Positions 9,358 through 15,852 of a DNA stretch of 64,000 nt are shown piece after piece. Origin of the DNA: Pseudarthrobacter psychrotolerans (lineage in GTDB: Bacteria > Actinomycetota > Actinomycetes > Actinomycetales > Micrococcaceae); assembly GCF_009911795.1 (NCBI RefSeq), contig NZ_CP047898.1:496001-560000 (forward strand), given 5' to 3'. The notes beneath the pieces were generated by a model. That model did no database searches, was not told where the DNA came from, and saw only the letters and a list, made by a program, of their open reading frames with translations. The translations under genes and the position numbers were made by a program. The stretch's first letter is position 1. Each line of letters starts with the position of its first letter.

Positions 9358-9700
9358 GCGCACTCTCCTTGATTAGTTTTTCTCCGTAGGCCTTGGCCCA
9401 GTTGATGCCGTACACCGCACGGAAACGCGCAACAGCGTCCTTCAGTACGGATTTGTAGGTGTCGTCCATGAAGTTCTGAGGGATCCCCCGCTCAGAGAGC
9501 CAGCGATCAAAGGACGCCCGACACTTTTCGTCATCTGCAACGAAAAGATCCCAAACCCCGGGCCCGTAGAACCCCGAGTCGTTGAACTTGGTAAAAGCGG
9601 CCCGATACCGGCAACCGGAACGCAGACGGTGCGGCAACCTGTCAGCCGGGTAATCACTAGGACTGGACTGCGCCGCACTCGCCTGCCTCCGGACGCTCAC
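9347..9700 (-). CDS. Small element protein, paralogue of its upstream neighbour
   Basis: A 117-aa soluble protein of unknown function. The GTG at 9700 overlaps the stop of the previous gene (GTGA), and its own stop overlaps the tape measure start. Residues 61-90 align without gaps to residues 61-90 of the protein at 9697-10014, sharing L68, S69, R71, G72, I73, D79, D80, Y82 and L86; an AAFT motif also recurs near residue 34. The two genes are therefore probably an old tandem duplication. Tail assembly chaperones usually occupy the position just before a tape measure gene, but no similarity to known chaperones is visible. Confidence 0.7.
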   Translation of the reverse strand: MSVRRQASAAQSSPSDYPADRLPHRLRSGCRYRAAFTKFNDSGFYGPGVWDLFVADDEKCRASFDRWLSERGIPQNFMDDTYKSVLKDAVARFRAVYGINWAKAYGEKLIKESARGK

Positions 9701-10014
9701 GACGCCGCCAACGGCTTGCCCTGGTGACCCAAGCCCCAATACACGCGGGAACGTTCCAGAATCTCCGAATAGCGGTCGTCCGAGTACTGCCTGCGGATCC
9801 CGCGTGCTGACAAAAACTCTTCCAACCTGCGCCGCTGGACCGACTCCACCTTCCTCAGTCGGTCAGCCTCCCCCATGTCGATGCCAATCCGGCCATTTGG
9901 CAGGTTCACTGTGAAGGCGGCGAACACATCGGGGGCCGCGCAGTCCATCAGGTCCAGCGGGATAACCTCGCCAGACGTCACCAGTTCCCGCCGAGCCAAC
10001 CTACGCGCCGTCAT
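9697..10014 (-). CDS. Small element protein, paralogue of its downstream neighbour
   Basis: A 105-aa protein of unknown function with a basic N-terminus and the motif LSARGI...DDRYSEIL near residues 68-86, shared with the next gene. ATG 10014 is chosen because it overlaps the stop of the TerS-like gene (ATGA), in keeping with the tightly coupled genes of this operon. A longer frame to 10029 exists but would give a greater overlap. It lies between a putative packaging protein and the tape measure protein, so a role in particle assembly is possible but unproven. Confidence 0.68.
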   Translation of the reverse strand: MTARRLARRELVTSGEVIPLDLMDCAAPDVFAAFTVNLPNGRIGIDMGEADRLRKVESVQRRRLEEFLSARGIRRQYSDDRYSEILERSRVYWGLGHQGKPLAAS

Positions 10015-10379
10015 GAGCCAATCGCCCATCCAAGCGCCGCCATGGCCTTAGGCGTCAAACCAAGGGCCTCGGCCGCATACCGGCATTCCTGTGCCACCCA
10101 AGCCGATCCGGTTTCGGCAAACAGCTTGCTTTCATAGGACACCAGCAGCGCCACGGTGCCCTTCACCGTTTCATCCCACTGCGTAGCCTGCGGAGACTCC
10201 CACAACTCCGACCAGCGAGCCCTGTCCACCGCCGTCCACTCGCGTCCGGCCGGCATGTCAGGGACAGGCAAGGTGCAGCCTGTCGCCGGAAGCATCACCA
10301 GCGCCGAACGCTGCGCCGCCTCAGGTGGACGGCGGTGAGCTCTCGAATTTGGCTTCGAAAAATTCTTTGGTGCAGCCAC
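10011..10379 (-). CDS. Terminase small subunit-like protein
   Basis: A 122-aa protein resembling small terminase subunits of actinobacterial siphophages: a basic proline-rich start, then LPVPDMPAGREW, a W-S-E-L-W-ESPQATQW segment, a helical middle and the ending LGLTPKAMAALGWAI, where the family usually carries 'drlGLtP.am..LrW'. TerS recognises phage DNA and recruits the large terminase. No large terminase is present, so it would have to act with a helper's enzyme, as in satellite packaging. GTG 10379 is chosen because GAAAGGA lies 6 bases before it; an in-frame TTG at 10394 lacks one. The assignment rests on remembered family patterns. Confidence 0.6.
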   Translation of the reverse strand: MAAPKNFSKPNSRAHRRPPEAAQRSALVMLPATGCTLPVPDMPAGREWTAVDRARWSELWESPQATQWDETVKGTVALLVSYESKLFAETGSAWVAQECRYAAEALGLTPKAMAALGWAIGS

Positions 10380-10434
10380 AACGGATCCTTTCAACTAAGC
10401 CCGATTGAGGTTCATTGGTACGGAAAAACTCTTT

Positions 10435-10539
10435 TCATCTACCCGGCGCGTCCAAATGGTGGACATCGTCACCGGGTCGCCCCCCTACCCTTCGAAGGTC
10501 GTGGCGCGGGGTGGCGGCTGGCCGCTTGCTTGGTGCCAT
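10435..10539 (-). CDS. Possible very small ORF in the operon gap
   Basis: A 34-aa frame (ATG 10539) rich in Arg, Pro, His and Asp lies in the only sizeable gap of the minus-strand operon (10380-10556). It has no good ribosome site and no recognised homology. The gap may instead carry a promoter for the TerS-to-tape-measure part; no clear promoter was identified. Confidence 0.2.
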   Translation of the reverse strand: MAPSKRPAATPRHDLRRVGGRPGDDVHHLDAPGR

Positions 10540-10556
10540 GTGCCAGCCGCTTCCCG

Positions 10557-10763
10557 TCATCGTGTTGCTGTCGTGTGTGTTGCTGCGTGTGCGCCTGCCG
10601 TGTTGACGAGAGCGTGCAGTACGACGTGCGGCTCTTGCCATCCGCAGCCGGTGCACTGTGCGATGTACTGCACCGAGCTGGTCCACTCAGCAAACGATTC
10701 GCGTACCTCACTGAGTATTACCTCGCTGCCGTCGTTGCCTTTGATGACTGCTACCTGTGCCAT
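10557..10763 (-). CDS. Small zinc-ribbon-like element protein
   Basis: A 68-aa protein with a CTGCGW motif near the middle followed by spaced histidines (AGAHAATH), a Cys2-His2-like pattern common in small actinophage proteins. The function is unknown; DNA or protein binding is plausible. ATG 10763 shares one base with the TGA of the preceding gene (TGATG), supporting translation coupling. Confidence 0.6.
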   Translation of the reverse strand: MAQVAVIKGNDGSEVILSEVRESFAEWTSSVQYIAQCTGCGWQEPHVVLHALVNTAGAHAATHTTATR

Positions 10764-11002
10764 CAGTCGTCTGCCAGTGCGTCGAGGGCGGTGGTGAGTT
10801 GTGCGTTGGCTGTGTCGCGGGCTGCGAGTAGGTCCACCAGCTTGACGTTCTCTGCCCTGAGTTGTGCGGCCAGGTCCTGCTCTGGTCCTGCAAGGGTGGT
10901 GACCACGGCCTGAGCCGTAGCCTTGCCGATCACCACGCCGTTGTTGTCGGCCGCTTGCATGCCGGCGTTGATCCTGGCGATGGTGGTCAAGATGTTGTCC
11001 AT
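10763..11002 (-). CDS. Small helical element protein
   Basis: A 79-aa protein of unknown function. The C-terminal half (from about residue 42) is a heptad-like helix rich in Ala, Leu and charged residues. An AGGAG ribosome site lies 6 bases before ATG 11002, overlapping the stop of the preceding gene. It is followed directly by the zinc-ribbon-like gene. Confidence 0.6.
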   Translation of the reverse strand: MDNILTTIARINAGMQAADNNGVVIGKATAQAVVTTLAGPEQDLAAQLRAENVKLVDLLAARDTANAQLTTALDALADD

Positions 11003-11006
11003 GGTT

Positions 11007-11656
11007 CTACTCCTGTGCTTCGAGGTCGCGGGGGTCGATGATCTGGGCCTTGAGGTTGGTTACGAGGTCGTCAAGGTCTACGGTCAGCCGGTCTGGCCGG
11101 TCGCCGTTGCGGGAAAGGGTGACCAGCTCTTGCAGTGGGAAGGGTGCGACGGGCTGGAAGCCGTAGCCGTAAAGCCAGGCGCGGAGCTGGTCGAGCTGGT
11201 CGTAATCGGTGTAGGCCGCGTGGAAGGCGTCCAGGGCGGCGAGGGCGGCGGTTGCACTCTTGCGTGCCTTGGCTGAGAGTGCCGGATCTTCGTAGGCTTT
11301 TTCCCGCTTTTCCCTGAACTCGGTGGTTGCTGCTTCGACTGCTGCGTTCAGCCCGTCGAGTTCATGCTGGGCTGCGGCGGTGTCCGTGGCGAGTTGCTGC
11401 TGTGCCGCGACCACAACGACGCCGATCTTCCCGGCGCGGATCTGTCGGCCGTGCTCCGTCCGGTCTGCTGCCTTGGCGGCCTCGAGGGTGACCTCATCTT
11501 GCAGTTCGTTCAGGGTGTTGTACGCGGCACGCTGACGTGCAGCAAGTCCCGGACTTCCTGAATGACCTTCACGAGGTCAGCCGGGAGCTGGTCGAGGGGA
11601 GGAACGCCGTGGTAAGCGTCGGTGGGGTTTGAGTTGGTGCGGCGTGTGCGCGTCAT
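11007..11656 (-). CDS. Coiled-coil element protein, frameshifted
   Basis: ATG 11656 opens a frame (MTRTRRTNSN...DLVKVIQEVRDLLH) that stops at 11510. The continuation (AARQRAAYNTLNELQDEV...) lies in another frame that stays open to 11007, has no usable start before GTG 11414, and carries a strongly helical, Ala/Glu-rich sequence. Adding one G to the GGG run of the VRD codons (near 11546-11550) would join them into one protein of about 216 aa. The function is unknown. The downstream part may form a coiled coil, and the C-terminus (LTVDLDDLVTNLKAQIIDPRDLEAQE) looks conserved. No -1 slippery heptamer was found, so an indel is more likely than programmed frameshifting. Confidence 0.55.
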
Positions 11657-11772
11657 TTGGATTCTTCTTTCTGAGTACGGCGGTCTGAGTTGGTGGTGCT
11701 GGTCGTGCTGCTGGCGGCGAGTTCGCGGGCGCGTCTCTTTTTGACGCCAGGATCGTGGGCTTGCTTTGCCAT
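11653..11772 (-). CDS. 39-aa basic element peptide
   Basis: A short ORF whose ATG overlaps the upstream stop (TAATG) and whose TGA overlaps the next ATG (ATGA). It has a basic KKRRAR segment and a Ser/Thr-rich tail. Precise stop-start overlaps on both sides are the main evidence that it is translated. The function is unknown. Confidence 0.5.
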   Translation of the reverse strand: MAKQAHDPGVKKRRARELAASSTTSTTNSDRRTQKEESK

Positions 11773-11990
11773 TAGTTGGTCTCCTTTGAGGTGGTGGCGC
11801 TGTCTACCCTGTCGGCCATGTCGTGCAGCCGGTCAGCCAGGGCGCGGGCCTCATCTGGTGTCAGGTGGGCTTGCATGGCGTCGCGCCGGAATAGTCCGAT
11901 GCCGGGAATGCGGATCTGGTCCCGCGCCTTCCAGGTGACGGGCTTTGCCAGCAGCCAAGGGCGCTTGATGGGTGCTTTCGGCGTGGTCAT
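11772..11990 (-). CDS. Small element protein
   Basis: A 72-aa protein of unknown function, beginning MTTPKAPIKRPWL and ending with a predicted amphipathic helix (LTPDEARALADRLHDMADRV), a helix type often seen in short phage proteins. ATG 11990 overlaps the upstream stop (ATGA), which decides the start over longer in-frame options reaching 12074. Confidence 0.6.
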   Translation of the reverse strand: MTTPKAPIKRPWLLAKPVTWKARDQIRIPGIGLFRRDAMQAHLTPDEARALADRLHDMADRVDSATTSKETN

Positions 11991-12187
11991 GAGCAGGGCT
12001 CCATTCCTTCTGGCTCGTAAGCGGCTCTGAGGACCGCCAGTTGGGACGCGGCGACTAGATACTTGTCCCGCCATGCGCGGGCGTCCTGGTGCTCTTGCTG
12101 GGCCTTGCCGCGGAACCTGTCCGCAAGCTCGATGTACTCGGATTTTGAGAGCTTCATAACGGCAACAGACGGCGTGGTGTTGGTCAT
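11987..12187 (-). CDS. Small helical element protein
   Basis: A 66-aa protein, largely helical and rich in charged residues (MKLSKSEYIELADRFRGKAQ), of unknown function. Its ATG overlaps the stop of the ATPase gene (ATGA at 12184-12187) and its stop overlaps the next start. Confidence 0.6.
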   Translation of the reverse strand: MTNTTPSVAVMKLSKSEYIELADRFRGKAQQEHQDARAWRDKYLVAASQLAVLRAAYEPEGMEPCS

Positions 12188-13245
12188 GACGCCTCCCGTA
12201 TAGCCGTGTAACTTCCGTAACTACTGATACTTTCGCCGGGGCCCTCTAGCGGGATAGTTACACTTGTTTCAGTAGTTACAGGGGTATAGAGGCCACGCTT
12301 CGGGTTGGCGATGCGCCCGGATTCGTAGGCCCTCCTGAGGTACAGCCGGACCTTGCCGTCCTCCCAATGCAGGAGCGTGGCGACGTCCTTAGGCTTCATC
12401 CCTTCGGGGTACTTGTTCACCAGTGTGACTATCTCCGCCATGTCGTCCCCCACGCCTTCGGTTGCTGCCCTGTTGCGCATCGCTTCGGCTGCTTCCCGGA
12501 GGCTGGAGCCGTCGAGCTTCCAGATTCCATCGGTCAGGTTGAGCGAATACTGCCCCTCCTTAGCGTCGCGGGACGTGACGTGAAGGGTCGAGCTTTCGGT
12601 TTGGCGGTCCCTCTGAATCAGAAGGATGCTGTCAGCGGCGCCGGCCAATCCCTGCGTACCTGAAACGCTGTCGAGGAAGTCTGACTTCTCGCCCTTGTTG
12701 GTGTGGTGCACGACGATCAGTGACGAACCGGGATGCCTGTCCACCAGATCCTTGAGCGCGGACATCTGGCTGTAATCGTTGCCGTAAGCGTCGTTGCCGC
12801 CGTAGGTGCCCCGGACCTTGCCTAAGGTGTCCAGGATGACCAGCGGCTTGTGTTCCGCGTTGCGCTCCAGGAAGGTGGCGATCGTGGGGATCGGTCCCGC
12901 GGGTACGTCAGTCATGAAGAACAGACCACGGGGCCCGGTCGTGACTCCGATAGTGCGGAGCCTGGATTGGAGGCGCCTCGCCCCGTCCTCCAGCGCTAGA
13001 TAGAGAACCGGGCGGCGGTCCACCGGGATAGAGCCAAAGGCGCAGTCTCCGGTAGCCGCGGCCACTCCGAGGCCCAGGACCATCCATGACTTGCCAATCT
13101 TCGGCGGTGCCACCAGAAGCGTGAGACCTTCGGGAATGACGCCGGGAACGACGTATTCAACAGCGGGGAGAATCTGTTTGGTGAGCCAGTCGGCGGCGAA
13201 TACTCCGTCGAGCGGGTCGGGGGCGGTTGCATCAACATAGGTCAT
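12184..13245 (-). CDS. RecA-like/RepA-type AAA ATPase, probable replication helicase
   Basis: A 353-aa P-loop ATPase of the AAA_25/RepA type. The Walker A motif is APPKIGKSW (residues 46-54) and the Walker B motif is LVILDTLG (135-142). A conserved IVVHHTNK segment follows (177-184), then GTQGLAGAADSILLI (196-210). A C-terminal winged-helix-like part (about 270-320) contains GMKPKDVATLLHWEDGKVRLYLRRA. Related proteins unwind or load DNA at plasmid, phage and integrated-element origins, so this is the best candidate for the element's replication protein. No primase or DnaB gene is present, and no iteron origin was recognised. Both ends overlap neighbouring small ORFs by four bases. Confidence 0.8.
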   Translation of the reverse strand: MTYVDATAPDPLDGVFAADWLTKQILPAVEYVVPGVIPEGLTLLVAPPKIGKSWMVLGLGVAAATGDCAFGSIPVDRRPVLYLALEDGARRLQSRLRTIGVTTGPRGLFFMTDVPAGPIPTIATFLERNAEHKPLVILDTLGKVRGTYGGNDAYGNDYSQMSALKDLVDRHPGSSLIVVHHTNKGEKSDFLDSVSGTQGLAGAADSILLIQRDRQTESSTLHVTSRDAKEGQYSLNLTDGIWKLDGSSLREAAEAMRNRAATEGVGDDMAEIVTLVNKYPEGMKPKDVATLLHWEDGKVRLYLRRAYESGRIANPKRGLYTPVTTETSVTIPLEGPGESISSYGSYTAIREAS

Positions 13246-13337
13246 TCGGCGGCATCCAGCTCTAGGAGGTATGCGGGGTCGTGGGCGGCGAGCCAGTTCC
13301 TGAATTCCCAGCGTTGGTAGGTGGCTACGCTGATCAT
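13242..13337 (-). CDS. 31-aa element peptide
   Basis: A short ORF (ATG 13337) starting 9 bases after the stop of the upstream gene and ending in a TGA that overlaps the ATG of the ATPase gene (ATGA). It is aromatic and acidic (WEFRNWLAAHDPAYLLELDAAE). It might be a coupling peptide or a small functional protein; nothing more can be said. Confidence 0.45.
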   Translation of the reverse strand: MISVATYQRWEFRNWLAAHDPAYLLELDAAE

Positions 13338-13346
13338 TGGTCCGGC

Positions 13347-13694
13347 CTATTCGCCTTCAGTGACGCCGGCAGTCTGCGCGGCCTGGATTAGTGCCGTGCC
13401 GAGCTGAAGGGCCTCAGTGGGTGTCAGGTCCCGGTAATCCACCGTCCACACGTCGATGCAGTGGCCTGTGTCGAACTTCCAGCCGGGCGTGAGGATCCAA
13501 CTGCGGTTCATGGTTTCGGTCCCGATCCAGCGGCCTGATTTCGCAGACTCAAGGGTGTATCCAGTGGGCGGCATCGGGCAGGGGCCAAACTGCGCTTCGA
13601 GCTCCGCCAGCATTGCCGACGCGTCCAAGTCCTTATTTGCAGCCATTTCGCCGAGCTCTCGCACAGTGGCGGGCCAGTTGGTAGTCTTGTTCAC
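13347..13694 (-). CDS. Hypothetical element protein
   Basis: A 115-aa protein of unknown function, with a helical N-terminus, a tryptophan-rich middle (RWIGTETMNRSWILTPGW) and a C-terminal helix (LTPTEALQLGTALIQAA). That ending recalls the LTPDEARALADRL helix of the 72-aa protein at 11772-11990, so both may belong to one loose family. ATG 13694 is preceded by AAGGAG. Confidence 0.6.
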   Translation of the reverse strand: MNKTTNWPATVRELGEMAANKDLDASAMLAELEAQFGPCPMPPTGYTLESAKSGRWIGTETMNRSWILTPGWKFDTGHCIDVWTVDYRDLTPTEALQLGTALIQAAQTAGVTEGE

Positions 13695-13706
13695 AGGAAC
13701 TCCTTC

Positions 13707-13934
13707 TTAGAGGTTGGATTCTTCGGCCGTGACGGACTTTGGCGAGGCGTCACGGTCTTTTTCTGTCTTCAGGGCAACCTTGCACGCCTTGGCCGGGGTG
13801 ACTCCCTCGGCCCGGTGCGGGTTCTTCGCTCTCACGGCTGCGTCATTCAGCGGGCCGGTGTGGGACGTACCGCGCCAATAACCGGACTCCCACGCAGCGG
13901 CCATGTCGGCCTCGGTGTAGGTGCGGCCGCTCAT
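13707..13934 (-). CDS. Small basic element protein
   Basis: A 75-aa hydrophilic protein with a YTEADMAAAWESGYWRG segment near the start and a lysine-rich C-terminus. No known domain was recognised. ATG 13934 overlaps the stop of the Xis-like gene (ATGA), which decides the start. Confidence 0.6.
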   Translation of the reverse strand: MSGRTYTEADMAAAWESGYWRGTSHTGPLNDAAVRAKNPHRAEGVTPAKACKVALKTEKDRDASPKSVTAEESNL

Positions 13935-14134
13935 GCCGACTTCGCGCCCTCTTCGAATGCGGTGTTGATCCAGTCGATGACATCCTGTTCCCGGTACATG
14001 ACGCGGCCGCCAAGCTTGGCGCATCGGGGGCCGGTCCCGTTGTGGCGCATCCAGCGGATTTGTGCCGGCGACTTGCGCAGCATCTCCGCGACCTCATCCA
14101 GCGTGAGTAGTTTCATGGCTTTCACTGTTTCCAT
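13931..14134 (-). CDS. Excisionase-like helix-turn-helix protein
   Basis: A 67-aa protein with a MerR/excisionase-type winged HTH (LLTLDEVAEMLRKSPAQIRWMRHNG, then RVMYREQDVIDWI), the form common to Xis proteins of integrated elements. It opens the minus-strand operon divergently from the repressor-integrase genes, where a directionality factor or early activator is expected. ATG 14134 has GGAG 7 bases before it; a longer frame to 14296 would cross the divergent promoter region. Confidence 0.78.
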   Translation of the reverse strand: METVKAMKLLTLDEVAEMLRKSPAQIRWMRHNGTGPRCAKLGGRVMYREQDVIDWINTAFEEGAKSA

Positions 14135-14173
14135 CGATTGTCTCCAGAAGAGTAAGAACTTTATTGCTGACAG

Positions 14174-14217
14174 GTATAAGTGTTGCTGGCGTTGCATGTT
14201 CTTGTCAAGCGTAGGAT
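14174..14217. promoter_or_regulatory. Divergent control region of the element (candidate operator/promoters)
   Basis: The gap between the Xis-like and repressor genes holds the perfect 9-bp palindrome CTTGTCAAG (14201-14209), a consensus-like TTGACA on the minus strand (14203-14208), a minus-strand TTATAC (14174-14179) and a plus-strand TAGGAT (14212-14217). The TTGACA and TTATAC are too far apart (23 bases) for one standard promoter, so exact promoters are uncertain. Confidence 0.35.
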
Positions 14218-14662
14218 GATTACTCCTGTGGAGAATATTGAAGAAAAACTTGGCGCCGTAGTTCGCTCCCTTCGACAGGCCGCTGGCATGACGCAAGAAC
14301 AGCTAGCCCAGGCGTTGACGGGTGAGGGTTGGGCTGCGCGCCAAAACACGATTGCCAAACTCGAAAACGGGTTGCGTCCGACGACTGTCGCTGAGCTGTA
14401 TGTGATCGCAAGGGTTTTCAATGTCGAAGCTCGGGACATATATGCCCTTACGGATCCCCCAGAAGTCGAGGATGAAGATGGGGCGGCAAAGTTCGCCTTG
14501 AGACAAGGCTTGGCAATGAAGCGGGCGCAGCTCAAAACGGACCGTAGTCAGATCGCCGCGCTGGATGCAGAAATGAACTATCTCCGGGCGGCGGTCATGG
14601 AACTCGAGAGAGACATTAGGGACTTGGAGGAACAGCTTGGCGAGCATTCAGAAGAGGCCTGA
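14216..14662 (+). CDS. XRE-family repressor with a C-terminal coiled coil
   Basis: A 148-aa protein with a Cro/CI-type HTH in its first half (VVRSLRQAAGMTQEQLAQAL ... NTIAKLENGLRPTTVAELYVIA) followed by a long charged helix from about residue 95 (MKRAQLKTDRSQIAALDAEM...), probably for dimerisation. No LexA-like autocleavage domain is visible, so release from repression would need another signal, such as a helper-phage protein. It lies head-to-head with the Xis-like operon and overlaps the integrase gene by 26 bases. The start could also be GTG 14228 on a leaderless transcript. Confidence 0.8.
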   Translation: MITPVENIEEKLGAVVRSLRQAAGMTQEQLAQALTGEGWAARQNTIAKLENGLRPTTVAELYVIARVFNVEARDIYALTDPPEVEDEDGAAKFALRQGLAMKRAQLKTDRSQIAALDAEMNYLRAAVMELERDIRDLEEQLGEHSEEA

Positions 14663-15707
14663 TGGCCGGTGGCGTGCCCGGTACCGTGACGACGCGGGTA
14701 AGGAACATGCTAGGCACTTCACGCGTCAGAATGATGCCAAGGCGTGGCTCGATGAGGTTACGGCGTCGGTGGTCACGGGGACTTATGTGGATCCGAAGAC
14801 GGCGCTGACCACTGTTCAGGAGTGGTCGGTGATCTGGCTGAAGGGCTACGAGAACAACCGGCCGTCAACTGTCCGCCAGGCGAAAACGCACCTAAAGCGG
14901 ATCAACGCGGCGTTCGGGCACCGTGCGCTGAAGAGTGTGCGGCCGTCTGAGGTCAAGGCGTGGACGGCGAAGCTCAGTGATGAAGGTCTGGCTGATTCAA
15001 CGATCTACGCCCTGCATTCGCGACTGGGCCAGCTCTACAGTGACGCCGTGCATGACGGGCTGCTGCCGAAGTCTCCGCTGAGCAGGCGCACGGCGCCGAA
15101 GGCGGGGGAGCAGCGGCCTTATGTTGCCACCACGAAACAAGTCTGGGCATTGCATGACGCTATGCCGGACGGTCTTCAGCCGGCAGTGTTGCTGGCGGCG
15201 TTCGCTGGGCTCCGTGTTGCTGAGGCCGTGGCGCTGCGGGTTTCTGACGTGGATTTCATGCGCGGAATCATTGCGCCCGCCATCCAGTATCCGGGCGTTG
15301 AGCTGAAGACCAAGGAATCCAGGACGCCTATCCCGATTCCTCAGAATCTTTGCCTTGAACTGTCGGTGAATCACACGCGCTGGGGGAGTGAAACGCTCGT
15401 CACTAACGCATGGGGACGGGCCATCTCGCCCCACCGGCTGGAACACTACTTCCGGGAAGCGCGGGCCACGGTCAAAGATCTCCCTGAAGGGTTCAGGTTC
15501 CACGACCTGCGGCACTACTTCGCCTCGTTGCTTATCGCCCAGGGCCTTGACGTGAAGGTGGTTCAGAAGAGCCTCAGGCACTCGTCAGCGAAGACGACGC
15601 TGGACACCTATGGGCATATGTGGCCGGACAAGGAAGAGTCGGCGCGGGCGGCGGTGGCCGGCGTACTGCGGGAGCGGCTGAGCCTGCGGACTGAGCAGCA
15701 CGGCTGA
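14637..15707 (+). CDS. int: Tyrosine site-specific integrase
   Basis: A 356-aa recombinase expected to integrate the element at the glnA1 3' end. The order is an N-terminal arm-binding part (MASIQKRPDGRWRARYRD), a SAM-like core-binding domain (about 55-150) and a catalytic domain with R193 (AGLRVAEA), HxxR at 289-292 (HDLRH), H315 (SLRHSS) and nucleophile Y325 (LDTYGH). The start is TTG, supported by GGAGG (14626-14630) exactly 6 bases upstream and by the conserved first residues. It overlaps the repressor gene, so integrase and repressor are probably expressed together in the integrated state. A terminator and attR follow. Confidence 0.93.
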   Translation: MASIQKRPDGRWRARYRDDAGKEHARHFTRQNDAKAWLDEVTASVVTGTYVDPKTALTTVQEWSVIWLKGYENNRPSTVRQAKTHLKRINAAFGHRALKSVRPSEVKAWTAKLSDEGLADSTIYALHSRLGQLYSDAVHDGLLPKSPLSRRTAPKAGEQRPYVATTKQVWALHDAMPDGLQPAVLLAAFAGLRVAEAVALRVSDVDFMRGIIAPAIQYPGVELKTKESRTPIPIPQNLCLELSVNHTRWGSETLVTNAWGRAISPHRLEHYFREARATVKDLPEGFRFHDLRHYFASLLIAQGLDVKVVQKSLRHSSAKTTLDTYGHMWPDKEESARAAVAGVLRERLSLRTEQHG

Positions 15708-15724
15708 GCCAGTCCGGACGCAAC

Positions 15725-15766
15725 AAAAGGCCGGCCCTAGGTGGTGAAACCTGGGACCGGCCTTTG
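15725..15766. terminator. Bidirectional terminator after int, now facing glnA1
   Basis: AAAAGGCCGG pairs with CCGGCCTTTG around an imperfect inner stem (CCTAGG/CCTGGG). It ends int on the plus strand and lies about 60 bases beyond the glnA1 stop on the minus strand. It belongs to the element, so it substitutes for the host terminator displaced to 5779-5833. Confidence 0.75.
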
Positions 15767-15781
15767 CTGTATCTAGATTCT

Positions 15782-15800
15782 TGCGGACTGTGTGCGGACT
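15782..15800. repeat. Right cluster of candidate integrase arm-type sites
   Basis: TGCGGACT begins at 15782 and 15793, 11 bp apart, with a third copy at 15685 inside the end of int. The orientation and 11-bp phasing match the left cluster at 5984-6013. Confidence 0.58.
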
Positions 15801-15825
15801 ATGCCCGCTCTAGCCGCATGATGTA

Positions 15826-15852
15826 GCTAGACGCCGTAGTAGAGCTCGAACT
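15826..15852. other. attR (right attachment site, intact glnA1 3' end)
   Basis: This sequence is identical over 27 bp to attL at 5864-5890. It contains the stop codon and last codons of glnA1, so integration leaves the gene product unchanged. Confidence 0.92.

Larger units (their letters stand above)
5864..15852. mobile_element. Integrated phage-satellite-like element in the 3' end of glnA1
   Basis: The element is bounded by identical 27-bp repeats at 5864-5890 and 15826-15852; the right copy is the intact 3' end of glnA1. Rightmost are an XRE repressor and tyrosine integrase (plus strand). Divergent from them runs one long minus-strand operon: Xis-like protein, small ORFs, RecA-like ATPase, more small ORFs, TerS-like protein, two paralogous small proteins and a tail tape measure protein. 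A lone plus-strand membrane protein gene sits at the left end. Large terminase, portal, capsid, protease, tail tube, baseplate, holin and lysin genes are all absent. Size, layout and the TerS gene fit a phage satellite (PICI-like) rather than a full prophage, but a deleted prophage cannot be excluded. Base composition looks lower in GC than the flanks by eye. Confidence 0.85.

Noticed and set aside
10335..10913. Cysteine/serine-rich plus-strand frame inside the element
   Set aside because: Antisense to the operon of overlapping small genes; no ribosome site; the Cys-rich part mirrors a repetitive ACA/CGT stretch.
11510..11656. Programmed -1 frameshift in the coiled-coil gene
   Set aside because: The needed shift is compatible with -1, but no slippery heptamer is present near 11540-11560, and three other genes in the window need the same one-base G/C correction.
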